A stretch of DNA of 64,000 nt from Favolaschia claudopus (Eukaryota; Basidiomycota; Agaricomycetes; Agaricales; Mycenaceae). The stretch lies in the NCBI GenBank assembly GCA_037176885.1, contig JAWWNJ010000105.1:806001-870000 (forward strand), written 5' to 3'. Shown piece after piece: positions 37,658-47,631 of this stretch (positions are counted from its first letter, which is position 1; each line of letters opens with the position of its first letter). The position numbers and the translations under genes are program-made. The notes below the pieces were generated by a model. That model saw nothing but the letters and a program-made list of their open reading frames with translations. It did no database searches and was not told the DNA's origin.

Positions 37658-38791
37658 ATGCTGAGCACACCAGCAGCGGATCGGGCGCGTATGCTAGAGC
37701 TCGAGATCCAGATTTCTGACCTGGAGCACGCCCTCGCTAAACGCAAACTCGAGCAATCGACCGTGAAGAAGCGTCTCGACGCGGTCAAGTACCCGGTCTT
37801 GACATTGCCTAACGAGATTGTCTCTGAAATTCTCATTCATTACCTTCCGCCATACCCCAAATGTCCGCCCCTCGTGGGCCCATTCTCTCCCATTCCTCTG
37901 ACCCACATTTGTCGCAAATGGCGACAGATTGCCCTCACTACTCCTCAACTGTGGCGAGCCGTACTACTACGCACACGAGACCTCCCTTTCGATCTGTCAG
38001 GCATCTGGCTCAGTAGATCCGGTTCCTGCCCAATCTCAATCGACATTGACGACGGATATTATGGCCCTTTGGTATCTCCAACTCCTACTCGAGGAGAGGA
38101 GCTTTTGGAAGCGGTCCTTCCTTATTGCGCCCGCTGGGAATATGTCGATCTTGGTATCGAGAACGTCGATGAAACTGTTGTCGAGGGTGCAATGCCCCTG
38201 CTTCGCCACTTGAGTGTGGTCAACGGTACAATGCATGGCAATCTCGATTTCAGCCAGGCGCCTCGACTACGCTCAGTCAGTCTCTACGCTGACATTCCCC
38301 CCCTGGTTTTACCCTGGACGCAACTGACCTCAATGCGTCTATTCGGCACGACACTCATCAACTGCGTACCATTTATCGAACCAGCAATAAATTTAAGACA
38401 TCTGAAGATTGATCTATACATCATGGACGAGGACGAACATGATAAGATGGAGTCTTTCATCACACTACCCTTTTTGGAATCGTTTACATGGCGCCCGGAT
38501 CCTGGCACGATAAATAACTGTCTTAGCCACTTCATCCTTCCCAATCTTTCCCGTCTTGTCATTGACGAGGACATCCTTCAACCCGACCCAATCGCCTCGC
38601 TCACGTCCTTCATATCGAGGTCCGGCTGCCAACTAGAGTGTCTCATCATTGTGGGAGATGAGGAGCCATTGTCTGATCAGTCCTACCGTGCAGCACTTCC
38701 GTCTGTCAAGAAGTTAGTTGTTGCCTCCCGGTATGATCAAGTCAAGCGACGGGAGATTGAATCTCATTGGGTTCTGAGTTCGGAGCTGTAG
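37658..38791 (+). CDS. F-box protein with LRR-like C-terminus
   Basis: Single exon, 377 residues. The start MLSTPAADRARMLELE agrees with the paralogs; the in-frame extension upstream to 37460 overlaps the relic and is not used. Coiled coil over residues 6-38, F-box-like motif (YPVLTLPNEIVSEILIHYLP, LTHICRKWRQIALTTPQLW), then repeat-like strands (WLSRSGSCPISI, LLRHLSVV, LRSVSLYA, LTSMRLFG, LPNLSRLVI) and DQSYRAALPSVKKLVV near the end. It is more distant from the 18 kb/26 kb pair than these are from each other, with changed middle strands. Presumed SCF substrate adaptor. Confidence 0.85.
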   Translation: MLSTPAADRARMLELEIQISDLEHALAKRKLEQSTVKKRLDAVKYPVLTLPNEIVSEILIHYLPPYPKCPPLVGPFSPIPLTHICRKWRQIALTTPQLWRAVLLRTRDLPFDLSGIWLSRSGSCPISIDIDDGYYGPLVSPTPTRGEELLEAVLPYCARWEYVDLGIENVDETVVEGAMPLLRHLSVVNGTMHGNLDFSQAPRLRSVSLYADIPPLVLPWTQLTSMRLFGTTLINCVPFIEPAINLRHLKIDLYIMDEDEHDKMESFITLPFLESFTWRPDPGTINNCLSHFILPNLSRLVIDEDILQPDPIASLTSFISRSGCQLECLIIVGDEEPLSDQSYRAALPSVKKLVVASRYDQVKRREIESHWVLSSEL

Positions 38792-39242
38792 AGACGTTTG
38801 AGTATGGACCTGTAGAGACGTTTGAATCCAACCTTCACACTGAAGCACGCACTTCATTTACAACGTTCGAAATTTCGACTACAAGCTGGATAAGTCACTT
38901 ACAACCATGAATTTGTCCAGATTTTGTCTGCCTTGGTTCCTCATGTTCCTGAGACACAAACGTAATACCTTCCGCTTTCTTCCTCAATCGATGTACAGTT
39001 ACGCTGCGCATCTCGCCATTAGCCCAGAACCCAATTGTGTGGGGAGGGTCCTCATGTTATTCACAGCTGTTGTTCATGGAGACAGAGCCAAGTGGTTTGG
39101 AGCAGAACAAAGGGCAAAGGATAACATCACTTGGTGGAAACAAGTCATTGGTATCGAAGAGACACTCATGAGCAACGAGGGACTCGAGAGTTTTTAGAAT
39201 GGGGCGCAATGGAAATATTATACTTTGGGCCTTTCGATAACA
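38792..39242. other. Intergenic
   Basis: The end of the F-box transcript and 3' flank of the FMO gene. A plus-strand frame (38907-39197) has no recognised content. A short tandem repeat (TGTAGAGACGTTTGA twice near 38789-38826) follows the F-box stop. Confidence 0.45.
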
Positions 39243-41382
39243 TTACAGCAACCCTAATTCAATCGCCTTGATTTGCAATGCCTACGAGGAACGAGATGAG
39301 TATAGGTAGTCGTGAATTTGCCTCGCTCACTAATTGCTTCGAACACGGTCGCGATACCGCTAATTCGCCCGCGGCAAACCAAAGCTATCAACCGTGAATG
39401 GTAATGAAAAGGATACAAGATAAGGCAGGACTCACGCCTGGATGACCAGTCGGACGATAGCAGCCTCTTAGCTCTCCTTCTCCATCAGTTCCCCAGACAG
39501 GCCCAGTCATCGCTATAATTTTCTCGCCAAATAGAGGTCGCATAGTGTCGGTGATACGCTCATGAGAGGTGCTAGAAAATCAGTCAGCGTTTGGAGAAAA
39601 CAAGCATGTTCGAAGTTCACATACGCAAATATCACTGAATCGGCTTCCAATGACGTTCCATCTGTGAAGCCTATAGAAGAGGCGCCGCTGAATTGGAGTA
39701 TTTCAACACCTTGCTTGATCTTCACGTTCCCAGACCTTCGAATGAAGATTTTTTGAATGCTCGACAAGGGCTTGAAAGAAAACAAAAAGAAACCTGATGA
39801 GCTCCGCACAACCATTATCAATCCCTGTATTCATGATCAGTATAGCGAACATGATTATAAGCACCCAATGAAGCCACTAACAAAATCCTGAATCTCGGTT
39901 AATGCTGTATACTTGCGCTTTTGAAACTCGCTCACCTCCAAGTCGTTCATACCACAAGCTCAAGAAGGTTTTTTCCGTTTCTAGATTGAAACCAACTTCC
40001 CGAAGCCCACGATGAGTGGCTCTTTCTTCCTTCAACGTCTGCGCCATGGTTTGTTTCTCGATCTTCTGCATCAACTTCAACGGTCGGGCCATTGCCAGCA
40101 GATCACAGACGTCGATATCCAGTTCGCTGGGGTACATACATTCAAACATTTCGCGAGCGGAAGCGCGAGAGGTGATCCAGGTACTTGAACGCTGTACCAT
40201 CGTAACCGACTGTGCGCCCTGTAACACGAGATCCTGACAGAGGTCGGAGGCGGTATTTCCTGCTCCGACGACAACGACACGTTTGCCGGAGAAAGACTTC
40301 CCATCGCGATATTCTGAAGAGTGCATAGTCGTTCCAGTGAAATCATGTTGACTGGGGATGTAGGGAACACGAGGAGCTCCCAAAGTTCCGGCCGCAACAA
40401 CAATATGGACGGGATTCAAAACGAGGTGCTCGCCAGCGCGATCGACCTCCACCGTCCATTTTTTGGAGGTCGGGTCATAAGTGGGCCGAGGCAGAGGGCG
40501 AGAGTTCGTCCAAACGACGAGATCTAGGTCGAGAACATATTGTTCCAGCCAATCTGCAAACTGGTCACGGGAAATAAAGTCGGGCCAGTTGTTAGGAAAT
40601 GGCCGGTAGAGCACTACATCAATCGTTGTGAGTTATATTTTCGGAGGGGGAAAGAAAACAGGGCTTGCTGGAGTTGCATTTCTTCGGAGAATGGAGTACC
40701 AATGAGGGGTGCCGTTTCCGCCAATTATCTCCGAGTCGGTGGTTCGTCTCAAGAACAAGGGCACGAATGTTCATCTGTTTGAATCGAGCGGCAACAACGA
40801 GTCCACTTTGACCTCCGCCAACTTTGATCTCTTTAGAATGTATTCAACAGTACGAGGAAAGAGGCACTGACTGATTAAAACGTGAGGATTAGTTTCGATC
40901 GCCCGCCGTTCGTTTCCCTCGTGGTGCTGAGCCAGAGGGTGCTCGATTTCTTCGTGTCCTTTAATATCTGCGAGCGCCATCATAACTACAAGAGCTTTCC
41001 ACTGTCCCGACTCAGTGTAAATTAAAGAAAAATATCCTCGGCCGACTCCGACAGCACAAGAAAATCTGAATGCAGCAGACACAGCACGGAGAGGTAATTT
41101 GTTCGTCAAAGGTCCATATTCTGGTAACAGTCCGGGACGCGATTCGTCTAACTCGACGCGAGTTATGCTCGGTTGAGACTCTTTGGCGAAAGCATCAGTC
41201 AGATACGCAGCCAGTTTTGAGTGACCGTGCAAGCATCGGTTATCCCAGCTGAAGACCAGTATATCGCGGAAGTAGACCTTTGGATGACAGCAGGAGGCAA
41301 TGGCGCTGACATCTCCCGACTCCAAGGCAGTACCGAATTGGCGAAGCCACGAGGACGAGACTTGGGAAGAATTGAGGGCCAT
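39243..41382 (-). CDS. Flavin-containing monooxygenase with NTF2-like N-terminus
   Basis: Eight exons (41382-40872, 40830-40660, 40613-39936, 39824-39794, 39735-39625, 39571-39436, 39384-39331, 39281-39243) close in frame to 576 residues. Residues 1-165 resemble an NTF2/SnoaL-like domain (SWLRQFGTALESGDVSAIAS, then YFSLIYTESGQWKALVVMM). Next come the FAD site VGGGQSGLVVAA, the FMO signature FTGTTMHSSEY and the NADPH site VVVGAGNTASDL. The usual FATGY motif reads FATSH across an intron. The end reads KQLALQIKAIELGLL. Such enzymes oxygenate N-, S- or carbonyl-bearing small molecules with NADPH and O2; substrate unknown. A fungal group with this same fusion exists. No cluster partner is evident beside it. 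Confidence 0.88.
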
Positions 41383-41746
41383 GAACTTGGAAGGAGAAGA
41401 TGAGGAAATTCAAAGGGATTGCACGATTCAACGCTAAACGTCTTATAAACCTTCATTGCGCTTCGCGCGAGGCTATCGAAACCGTATTGGCTTTCTAACG
41501 TCGAGGCGGGAGGTCCAAGATTGAAATAAGGTTGAAAGCCGCGTTCAGGGACAGGGAAAGGCGAGGGGCAGACGAGTCTACATGCAGAGAACATCCATTT
41601 GCATGCATAGTTTAATCGGAAAGCGCGCGTAGGAATCGTGCAGTGGTTGACAAGGAATAGGCTTGAGTGCAGTGAGGCGCGGTGCAAGTGTGTGTGTGAA
41701 GGTGTCGCGATCACGGGATGCAACAGCACCGCCAAACATCTTCAAT

Positions 41747-41754
41747 TTCAGCAC
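41747..41754. repeat. Target-site duplication, left (TTCAGCAC)
   Basis: Eight bases identical to 42737-42744, immediately outside the terminal repeat starting TAGGGTTGCGG. Length fits hAT insertion. Confidence 0.85.
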
Positions 41755-42245
41755 TAGGGTTGCGGAACAAACTCCCGGGGGTACAACAAAGTCGGTAATT
41801 TACCCACGAAAATTTTGGTTGGTGTAACAAATGTAATTTACGTGGTAATTTACCATTATCACGTGACTACGTGATCCTGCTAATTTCCACCGTTTTCTCG
41901 TCGTTTTTCTCAAAGTTTTCTCGCTGGGTCTGTACCTACAATTAGGTGACTTTCGCGAGCATGATAACCAGGTTTTACAACAGACCGAAGAAGTTCAAGA
42001 AATAATCTGGCGCAAGATTTGACTTATCATTGATCGCAAATTGATCGTGTCCTACTACACCCCACTTTCGGATGATCGGACGTCGGTGGAGAGGTGAGAA
42101 TCTCGAGATATTTACATCCATGGGCCATACTTGAGGGTGTGGAGGCCCCAGGGGCACCCTGGCATCCACCGTAGCAGAGGTCTCTTGTCATGTGAGCAAG
42201 GTGCTAGTGGTATATTACACCGCGTCTTCGGGGAGAGGTAACAAA

Positions 42246-42355
42246 TAAGATAGGCCTCATCCATATTCATCCAAACATCAAAATTCGGTTCCCACGATTC
42301 TAAATATTAGTATTAAGTGCACCAAGTTGAATTCGGAAATTGTGGCCCGGCAAAG
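42246..42355. repeat. Left arm of perfect inverted repeat (fold-back)
   Basis: 110 nt identical to the reverse complement of 42555-42664, bounded by TA at the outer ends (TAAGATAGGCC / GGCCTATCTTA). With the right arm it would make a long hairpin with a 199-nt loop. Confidence 0.85.
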
Positions 42356-42554
42356 CCTTTGTATGCATACGAAGAATAGGTCTTGAAACTTTAATAACGT
42401 TTGAGGAAGAAGTGAGAGACGAGATAGCTTTTTGCTGGGGGGATCACGAAATCACAACATCGTGACCAGTACTAGTAAAAATCTATCTCCTCCTTCAGTT
42501 CTTCGCCAAACTTTCCCAAAATTTGGGTGCACGTATATAGAACACTTTTCAAGA

Positions 42555-42664
42555 CTTTGCCGGGCCACAATTTCCGAATTCAACTTGGTGCACTTAATAC
42601 TAATATTTAGAATCGTGGGAACCGAATTTTGATGTTTGGATGAATATGGATGAGGCCTATCTTA
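42555..42664. repeat. Right arm of perfect inverted repeat (fold-back)
   Basis: Partner of 42246-42355. The TA at each outer end allows the reading that a 419-bp TA-inserting element nested into the hAT element. Confidence 0.85.
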
Positions 42665-42736
42665 GGTAATTTACCTGTCACGTGACCGAGGTAAATTACA
42701 ATATTAATTTACCACCGACTTTGTTCCGCAACCCTA

Positions 42737-42744
42737 TTCAGCAC
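42737..42744. repeat. Target-site duplication, right (TTCAGCAC)
   Basis: Matches 41747-41754 exactly. Confidence 0.85.
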
Positions 42745-42763
42745 TGAACAGGTTCATAGTTCA

Positions 42764-43090
42764 GACGAGACCGCCCGCACCCCGCCTCATCACGCTAAAG
42801 TTGACTCGATGACGGCACAGCCCTTGAAATGGGCCTGAGATTCGGAGTGGTTCCAGCTTGACTCGGATAAGTATATAGGCCACAAAATTCCCCAAATCTA
42901 CCGAAGGCTGCGGTACTGGACTGTGGGTCACTGTGCACAGTGACTCACCTGCGTCTTTCTCAATAAATTTGTCACTCCGCCCGATACTCTGGAACATGAA
43001 TCAAGCGACGAGACCGCCCGTACCCCGCCTGCAATAAAAACAAAAGCCATTTCAAGAATGGCATAAATAGGAGTGATTCAATCCAGCTTC
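42764..43090 (+). promoter_or_regulatory. Partly duplicated promoter region
   Basis: GACGAGACCGCCCG, then CACCCCGCCT or TACCCCGCCT, occurs at 42764 and again at 43007. Each copy is followed by a GGAGTG...CCAGCTT pair of motifs. TATA-like sequences lie at about 42871 (GTATATAGG) and 43062 (CATAAATAGG). The second is about 50 bp before the ATG at 43114 and is the likelier one in use. Confidence 0.45.
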
Positions 43091-43113
43091 CAACTAAAAA
43101 GCCCATTTCACCC

Positions 43114-43618
43114 ATGGCGACCCAGACGTACCAGCCTGCACCCAACGAGACACTCGGCCAATTTGTGGACTTGCTCTTCCAACGCTTGTTCTTCCACCGC
43201 GATGACATGCCGCTGGTGCTCTCGACATGGGAGAACGATGTTCTAGCCAATGTCGCGATCGAGTTCGTTCAACGTTTCGAAGCTCTTCTTGTACAATACC
43301 TCTAACAAGGGAACCAACTCACTTTGATTTAGATTGAACGGAAAGCACCTCCCACCCCCAGCGTTCTTCGAGCTCATCAAAAACTTCCATTCGACCTCAT
43401 CTGGAAAATTGCTCTCCATCGAAGACTTGGTAGTCGTACCGTTGGACCCAGCCGCGCGCACCGGAGTCGTTTCGCAAATCTCAAAATTCAGCGTCACGAA
43501 CAAAGCGGATGGTAAAACGACGGTGAACGTCTCGGTGACGACCGTGAAAGTCGAGGAGAAGGATGGTAGAAGAATAATGACTAGTCTTGTAGAGGCACAG
43601 AATGAGGTCAAGGAATGA
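43114..43618 (+). CDS. Small protein, possible NTF2-like fold, 144 residues
   Basis: Two exons (43114-43262, 43333-43618) with a 70-nt GT-AG intron close in frame. The protein begins MATQTYQPAPNETLGQFVDL, then LFFHRDDMPLVLSTWENDVL, a helix-like FFELIKNFHSTSSG, and beta strands (KFSVTNKADGKTTVNVSVTT, GRRIMTSLVEAQ). Helix-then-strand order and size fit an NTF2-like cone, but I have no motif to prove it. A donor at GTTCGT is needed to keep frame; the plain open frame would stop at 43303. No signal peptide. Confidence 0.65.
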
Positions 43619-43768
43619 GAGAGTAATATATCGACGTTCAACTGTTCCGAGTTAGTATGTATGAAGCCAAGCCGGATACATCTGCACGTCAGAAGACAAC
43701 CAGCGGCGCACACGGGCCGGTGAGCGCATATATAGCTCGATCGAAGGCACGATAGCGCTCGACCGCCA

Positions 43769-44234
43769 ATGCCCGCCAAAAGAGTCTGCCAGCTAATCAA
43801 AGTATTGTCGTCCCTCCCGATCTGAAGCGCTGTGCAAGTTCTGATGCGCGCACCAGCTCAAACCTTCTGCCGAGGCAGAATACCGTGCGATCCATGCATC
43901 AGTATGGCCCGGTGTGCTCGCGGCGCTCGAACGGGCGCACATAACGGACTACTCGATCCACTACTACGCGCCGCTGGAATTGTTGATCGCCAATTTCAAG
44001 TATACGGGTTCTGATTATGAGGGGGATATGACCAAGGTGGGGGAGGACCCAGAGACACAGCGGTGGTGGAAAGTGACCGATGGCATGCAAGAGACCCTGG
44101 TTGACGGAGCGGAAGGGAGTGGGAAAGATGTTCCTTGGTGGCGGTGCGTTGTTTTCTCTAGACCGCAGAAAGACGGTTTCTGATGGTAAGAACAGGAGGC
44201 AGAGGAGGTATTCCGATTCGAAGGGAAAGCTTGA
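43769..44234 (+). CDS. L-rhamnose mutarotase
   Basis: Interconverts alpha and beta anomers of L-rhamnose and is found in fungi with rhamnose use. Three exons (43769-43801, 43857-44147, 44196-44234) give 120 residues with all phases 0. The start MPAKRVCQLIKLKPSAEAEY continues with HASVWPGVLAALERAHITDY (catalytic-type His and Trp region), SIHYYAPLELLIANFKYTG, WWKVTDGMQETLV and DVPWWRC, then EEVFRFEGKA. The family's WWR...EEVF end fits only if the last intron uses GTTGTT as donor; read without it the frame stops at 44183. Length matches the family (about 105-120). Confidence 0.82.
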
Positions 44235-44425
44235 GCGTTAATTTTGAGAAGCATGTTCGGGAAGCAGATAGAATTGAAGTTTTCAGACAAAGTATATACA
44301 ACAAAGCCTAAAATAGGCATATGTTGGCGCTGCAAAGCGATTTCAGAATGATTCATGGGAAAGGATATGCAAGACGCACCTCAATGTTCTGGCAGTTGGA
44401 ATGATCGGGCCTCAATTTCCTCCAA

Positions 44426-45540
44426 CTAAAATCTGTCGCTGAAAACCAGTTCCTTGATCGAAGGGAAAGCATCGCGGTACTCGCTTGCTTTTATTCTTCT
44501 ACCTGTGATACGGACATGATGTAATTCGCAGCCGCTTCTGGCTATGAAAGATTGAGCGAATCAACGGGATCACTCTGTAAGAGCAATTCGCAGATATCAA
44601 GACGAGAAAGAGCGGGTAGGGTGAAGCAGCCCAATACGTCAATCCTCGTTATGTCGCGGGATGCCTTTATAGTTAGCGAGCGCAGGGAGGGAAGCGTTAC
44701 ATGGTAGGGAATAGTGTGAAAGCCCATATCGCGATCAAGGGCGTACATATCGAGTTCACAGTGAACCAAGTTGGTGGCCATACGGAGATAAGGTATGCAG
44801 TTATGAGGCCAGATATTCATCAGGCGCAAGGAGGTCAAGCGGTCCCAGGACAGCTTGATACAACGAGCGGCACCTTTATCAAGGTCGACGGAGCGAAGTA
44901 GTGGCGCGTCACTGAAATCGAGACATGGAGAGCAATTCCGGACCCACAAAACTAATTTGCGGAGGAGAGGCATCGAACCCTCAACAGCAGCTTGAGGATC
45001 GCACCTTTCGAGAGAAAGTTGAATGTGTTCCCAGCGTTCGCGATAAGGAAGAATTGCAGCCAGCAGCTCCTCTCCTCGGAACGCGACGGATTGCGCACGC
45101 GACGACACAAAGAAATCGTCGACTTGTATGTGAAGTGGGCAAACTCCGGCTCGATGGAGCCATATTTTCCGTATATCGACCACACTGGCAGGAATGTCCT
45201 TTGCACAGAGCGACACTGCTCTCCACAATTCCGGAATCGCGAGCGCAGTTTCCCGCCATTGACGACAGATATGAGTCAAGATGATGGGGGAGAATCGACC
45301 GACAAGCGGCGGGAACTCGGAATACGGCGGGGAGTAACAGGAGCGGCGGGAAAGGAACCGAACAAAGATTTCAGAGACGATCTCGTTCGGCAAGGTCAAG
45401 ACGGGATATGTGTAGGCTGTGAGTCGTTTTTGCACGACGGATTTGTCGGATTTCAGTGCAGCGAGGGAGCGCTCCAGGTCGGAGATTTGGCATTCAAGCT
45501 CAGTGAGACGGGCGCGATCTGCCGCAAGGGCTTCAAGCAT
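44426..45540 (-). pseudogene. F-box protein gene with frameshift near the 3' end
   Basis: The frame opens MLEALAADRARLTELE (or 29 codons earlier at 45627), with coiled coil and F-box (YPVLTLPNEIVSEIFVRFLS, LTHICRQWRETALAIP). LRR-like strands follow (LLRKLVLWV, LLRSVDLDK, LTSLRLMNI, LPALSRLDI). At about 44545 one base is missing. The written frame ends DSLNLS, but the next frame continues SFIARSGCELHHV...AFPSIKELVFSDRF to 44426, exactly the tail of the paralogs. So about 40 residues are lost. The shortened protein could still bind Skp1; whether it works is unknown. It carries an insert (SRRSCYSPPYSEF) in the F-box not seen in the others. Confidence 0.7.
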
Positions 45541-46382
45541 GTCAAGTCGGGTGTGTTGAGAAACTGTCGAAGACAGAGACCTAAGTTGAGATCTGCTGAG
45601 ATGTGTATCCAAGGAGCTGGCGTTCACTAGTACTCACTGCTCGACGACAACTGCGTTTCAAACTGTCGATGGACTATTTTTCTGAAAAACTCCGACAAGG
45701 GGGGTGAAGAGGAGCGGTGTATGTAACAGCGCACAGACTTCGAATTTGTATTTCTTTTTCCAAATTTCTTTGTAGCATTGTTCTTGCATTGTCCAGAGCT
45801 CGCAACCGTATACCAAAATCAGAGTCGAATGAGGAAGTCGAGGAAGCACACAACGATGTGCGAAACGGTGGGATCCCAAGCCTGCTGCCAACTTGTCAAC
45901 AACCACAACGATGAATTATCCGACGTCGACGGTCTTGCCTCTCGCCTCAATCTGAACACCGGCCACGACTACTCCAATTTTCCTCAAGAGACTGCGCCGT
46001 CGATACTTCGAACTCTAGCGCTTATCGAGCTTTACTTTGAAGCAATTAAGTACGATCATAGCAGCGAATGGCACGCTCAACAGCCTCAACCACTTGTTCC
46101 TGAAACTCAAGGTCAACTTCCCCCAGCAACTCATCGCAAGCCCAACCTGGATGACATTCATCGACTTCATCAAGACCTCGTAATAATAATCGCACTGTCT
46201 GTGGCGGCTGTCCCTCGGCCCTTGTCCAGAGGATCATTCAATTTCAAGTAACCGTCTGCTTCTCTCTGGAAATTCATCTTACCGTACTCCAGGCAAGATG
46301 CGAGACAGATTGATTGCGCACTATAAATGTTGGACCCACTTTGAGCGTCCAGCGTTGTCCTCCCCCGGCGGCTCCCCCCACT
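45541..46382. other. Intergenic with possible gene remnant
   Basis: A plus-strand piece around 45990-46190 has two adjoining frames, LALIELYFEAIKYDHS and LNHLFLKLKVNFPQQLIASP. They read as one protein broken by a shift. I cannot name a family. A TATA-like CTATAAATG lies near 46321, upstream of the 7TM gene. Confidence 0.4.
46320..46328 (+). promoter_or_regulatory. TATA-like box of the 7TM gene
   Basis: CTATAAATG about 55 bp before the ATG at 46383. Confidence 0.4.
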
Positions 46383-47631
46383 ATGGAAGACTTCCCCATT
46401 ACCGAGGCGCAAATCGTCGCCCTGTTTTTGGAGAGCGTCTTCTGGGGGATATACCTCGTCACCTTCTTTCTGTGCCTACGCTCCCTACTCTTTGACCTCA
46501 ATCTCGAACGAAGGCGGCTTTCAGATTTAAACTGGCCTATGCTTATCGTGACTCTCTCTATGTGTGTGTTCGCAACCTTGGACGTTGCCGTCGGTCTTCT
46601 GCACAACATCCAAGCCTTTGTTCAATACAACGGTCCTGGAGGTGCTGCAGAAGAGTTCTCTCATATCTCGGACTGGGTTAACATCGTCAAGGTACGCCCA
46701 TCTTTGTTTACTCTCTCCCGCTTTCCAGTGGCTGACCTTGTCCTTTTCAGACAGTCGATGTCGTCATGCAGACGCTCTTGGGAGACGGCATGCTGGTAAG
46801 GCTCTTTATCCTCCCACTGCGCATTCACCTTTTACCCGTCTCCCCAGATCTACCGCTGCTGGATAATCTATCTCAAGTCATGGCCAGTGGGGGGGTTGTG
46901 GTTGGTTGTTCGATCCTCCTGTGGTGTGGTAGTGCGGTCTGCACTGGCATGATAATCCACATCGTCGCCACTCTACATTCAAATGCCCTCATCACTTCAA
47001 GCAGCCTGAACCCCTTAATCCTCTCCTTCTGGGTATTAAGCATCACTCAGAACATCACCACCACCGGTTCGTTCACTTTCCCTTTGAGCTTCTTTCATTT
47101 CCGAACCAACTCTCACGTCGAGTACAAAAACGCAGGCTTGATCGTCTTCCGCATCTGGCGTGTGGACCGCCGAAGCTCCTCCTTTGCGTACCACAGCAAC
47201 TCTTCCTCTTCCAAAGCCCATCAGGGAAGACTGCGGGAAGCCATGCGCATAATCCTTGACGCGGGTCTCATGTACGCCACGGTAGCGGCGTTGGTGTTCA
47301 TCACCCAGATGGCCAATAACAATTCGACTTACGGAGTCTCCGACGTCGTATGTTTCTTCCAAATTCATAGCTTTCGCTAGTCTCATTAATTAACCTGCTC
47401 ATAACCAATTATCGCTCGCAGGAGGTACAAGTCGTGGGTATTACGTTTAACCTTATCATAATAAGGGCGAACAGGCGAGCCATGGACGAAGCGCAAGCGG
47501 CGCTGCCCATGCATCTTATCCGTCGTCCAACCACAGGCGGAGACGACGGCAGCGTCCATATCGCAGTCAACGTCGTCACCACGGTCCGGAGCGAGCACAT
47601 CTCCAAGTTGGCGAGTGTAGAAGAAAAATGA
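46383..47631 (+). CDS. Seven-transmembrane-type fungal membrane protein
   Basis: Multi-exon gene for a plasma-membrane or endomembrane protein of a large Agaricomycete family of unknown role. Segments in order: ALFLESVFWGIYLVTFFLCL (TM1), MLIVTLSMCVFATLDVAVGL (TM2), TVDVVMQTLLGDGMLIYRCW (TM3 with the family's GD..LIYRCW motif), GCSILLWCGSAVCTGMIIHI (TM4), SFWVLSITQN then GLIVFRIWRVD (TM5 end), a loop, LMYATVAALVFITQM (TM6), QVVGITFNLIIIRANRR (TM7). TM3 and TM4 are in different frames. The shift falls in a run of seven G at 46890-46896; eight G would restore frame. So an indel or a base-calling error in the run is likely. The C-terminus is charged. Confidence 0.72.

Larger units (their letters stand above)
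41755..42736. mobile_element. hAT-type non-autonomous element (982 bp)
   Basis: Both ends carry TAGGGTTGCGGAACAAA as terminal inverted repeats, and identical 8-bp duplications flank the element, as in the hAT superfamily. GTAATTTAC/GTAAATTAC motifs recur just inside both ends, another hAT habit (transposase-binding subterminal repeats). No transposase frame exists in 982 bp, so it depends on another copy for movement. The ends and duplications show few or no differences, so the insertion looks recent. It sits between the FMO gene start and the 144-residue gene, and may now supply promoter sequence to either. Confidence 0.85.

Noticed and set aside
41199..41735. 178-codon minus frame upstream of FMO
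   Set aside because: Shadow of the first FMO exon in another frame; no signature.
43914..44183. Rhamnose mutarotase as a single-exon gene starting at 43914
   Set aside because: The family's N-terminal CQLIKLKP strand lies upstream across an intron, and its EEVF end lies downstream across another.
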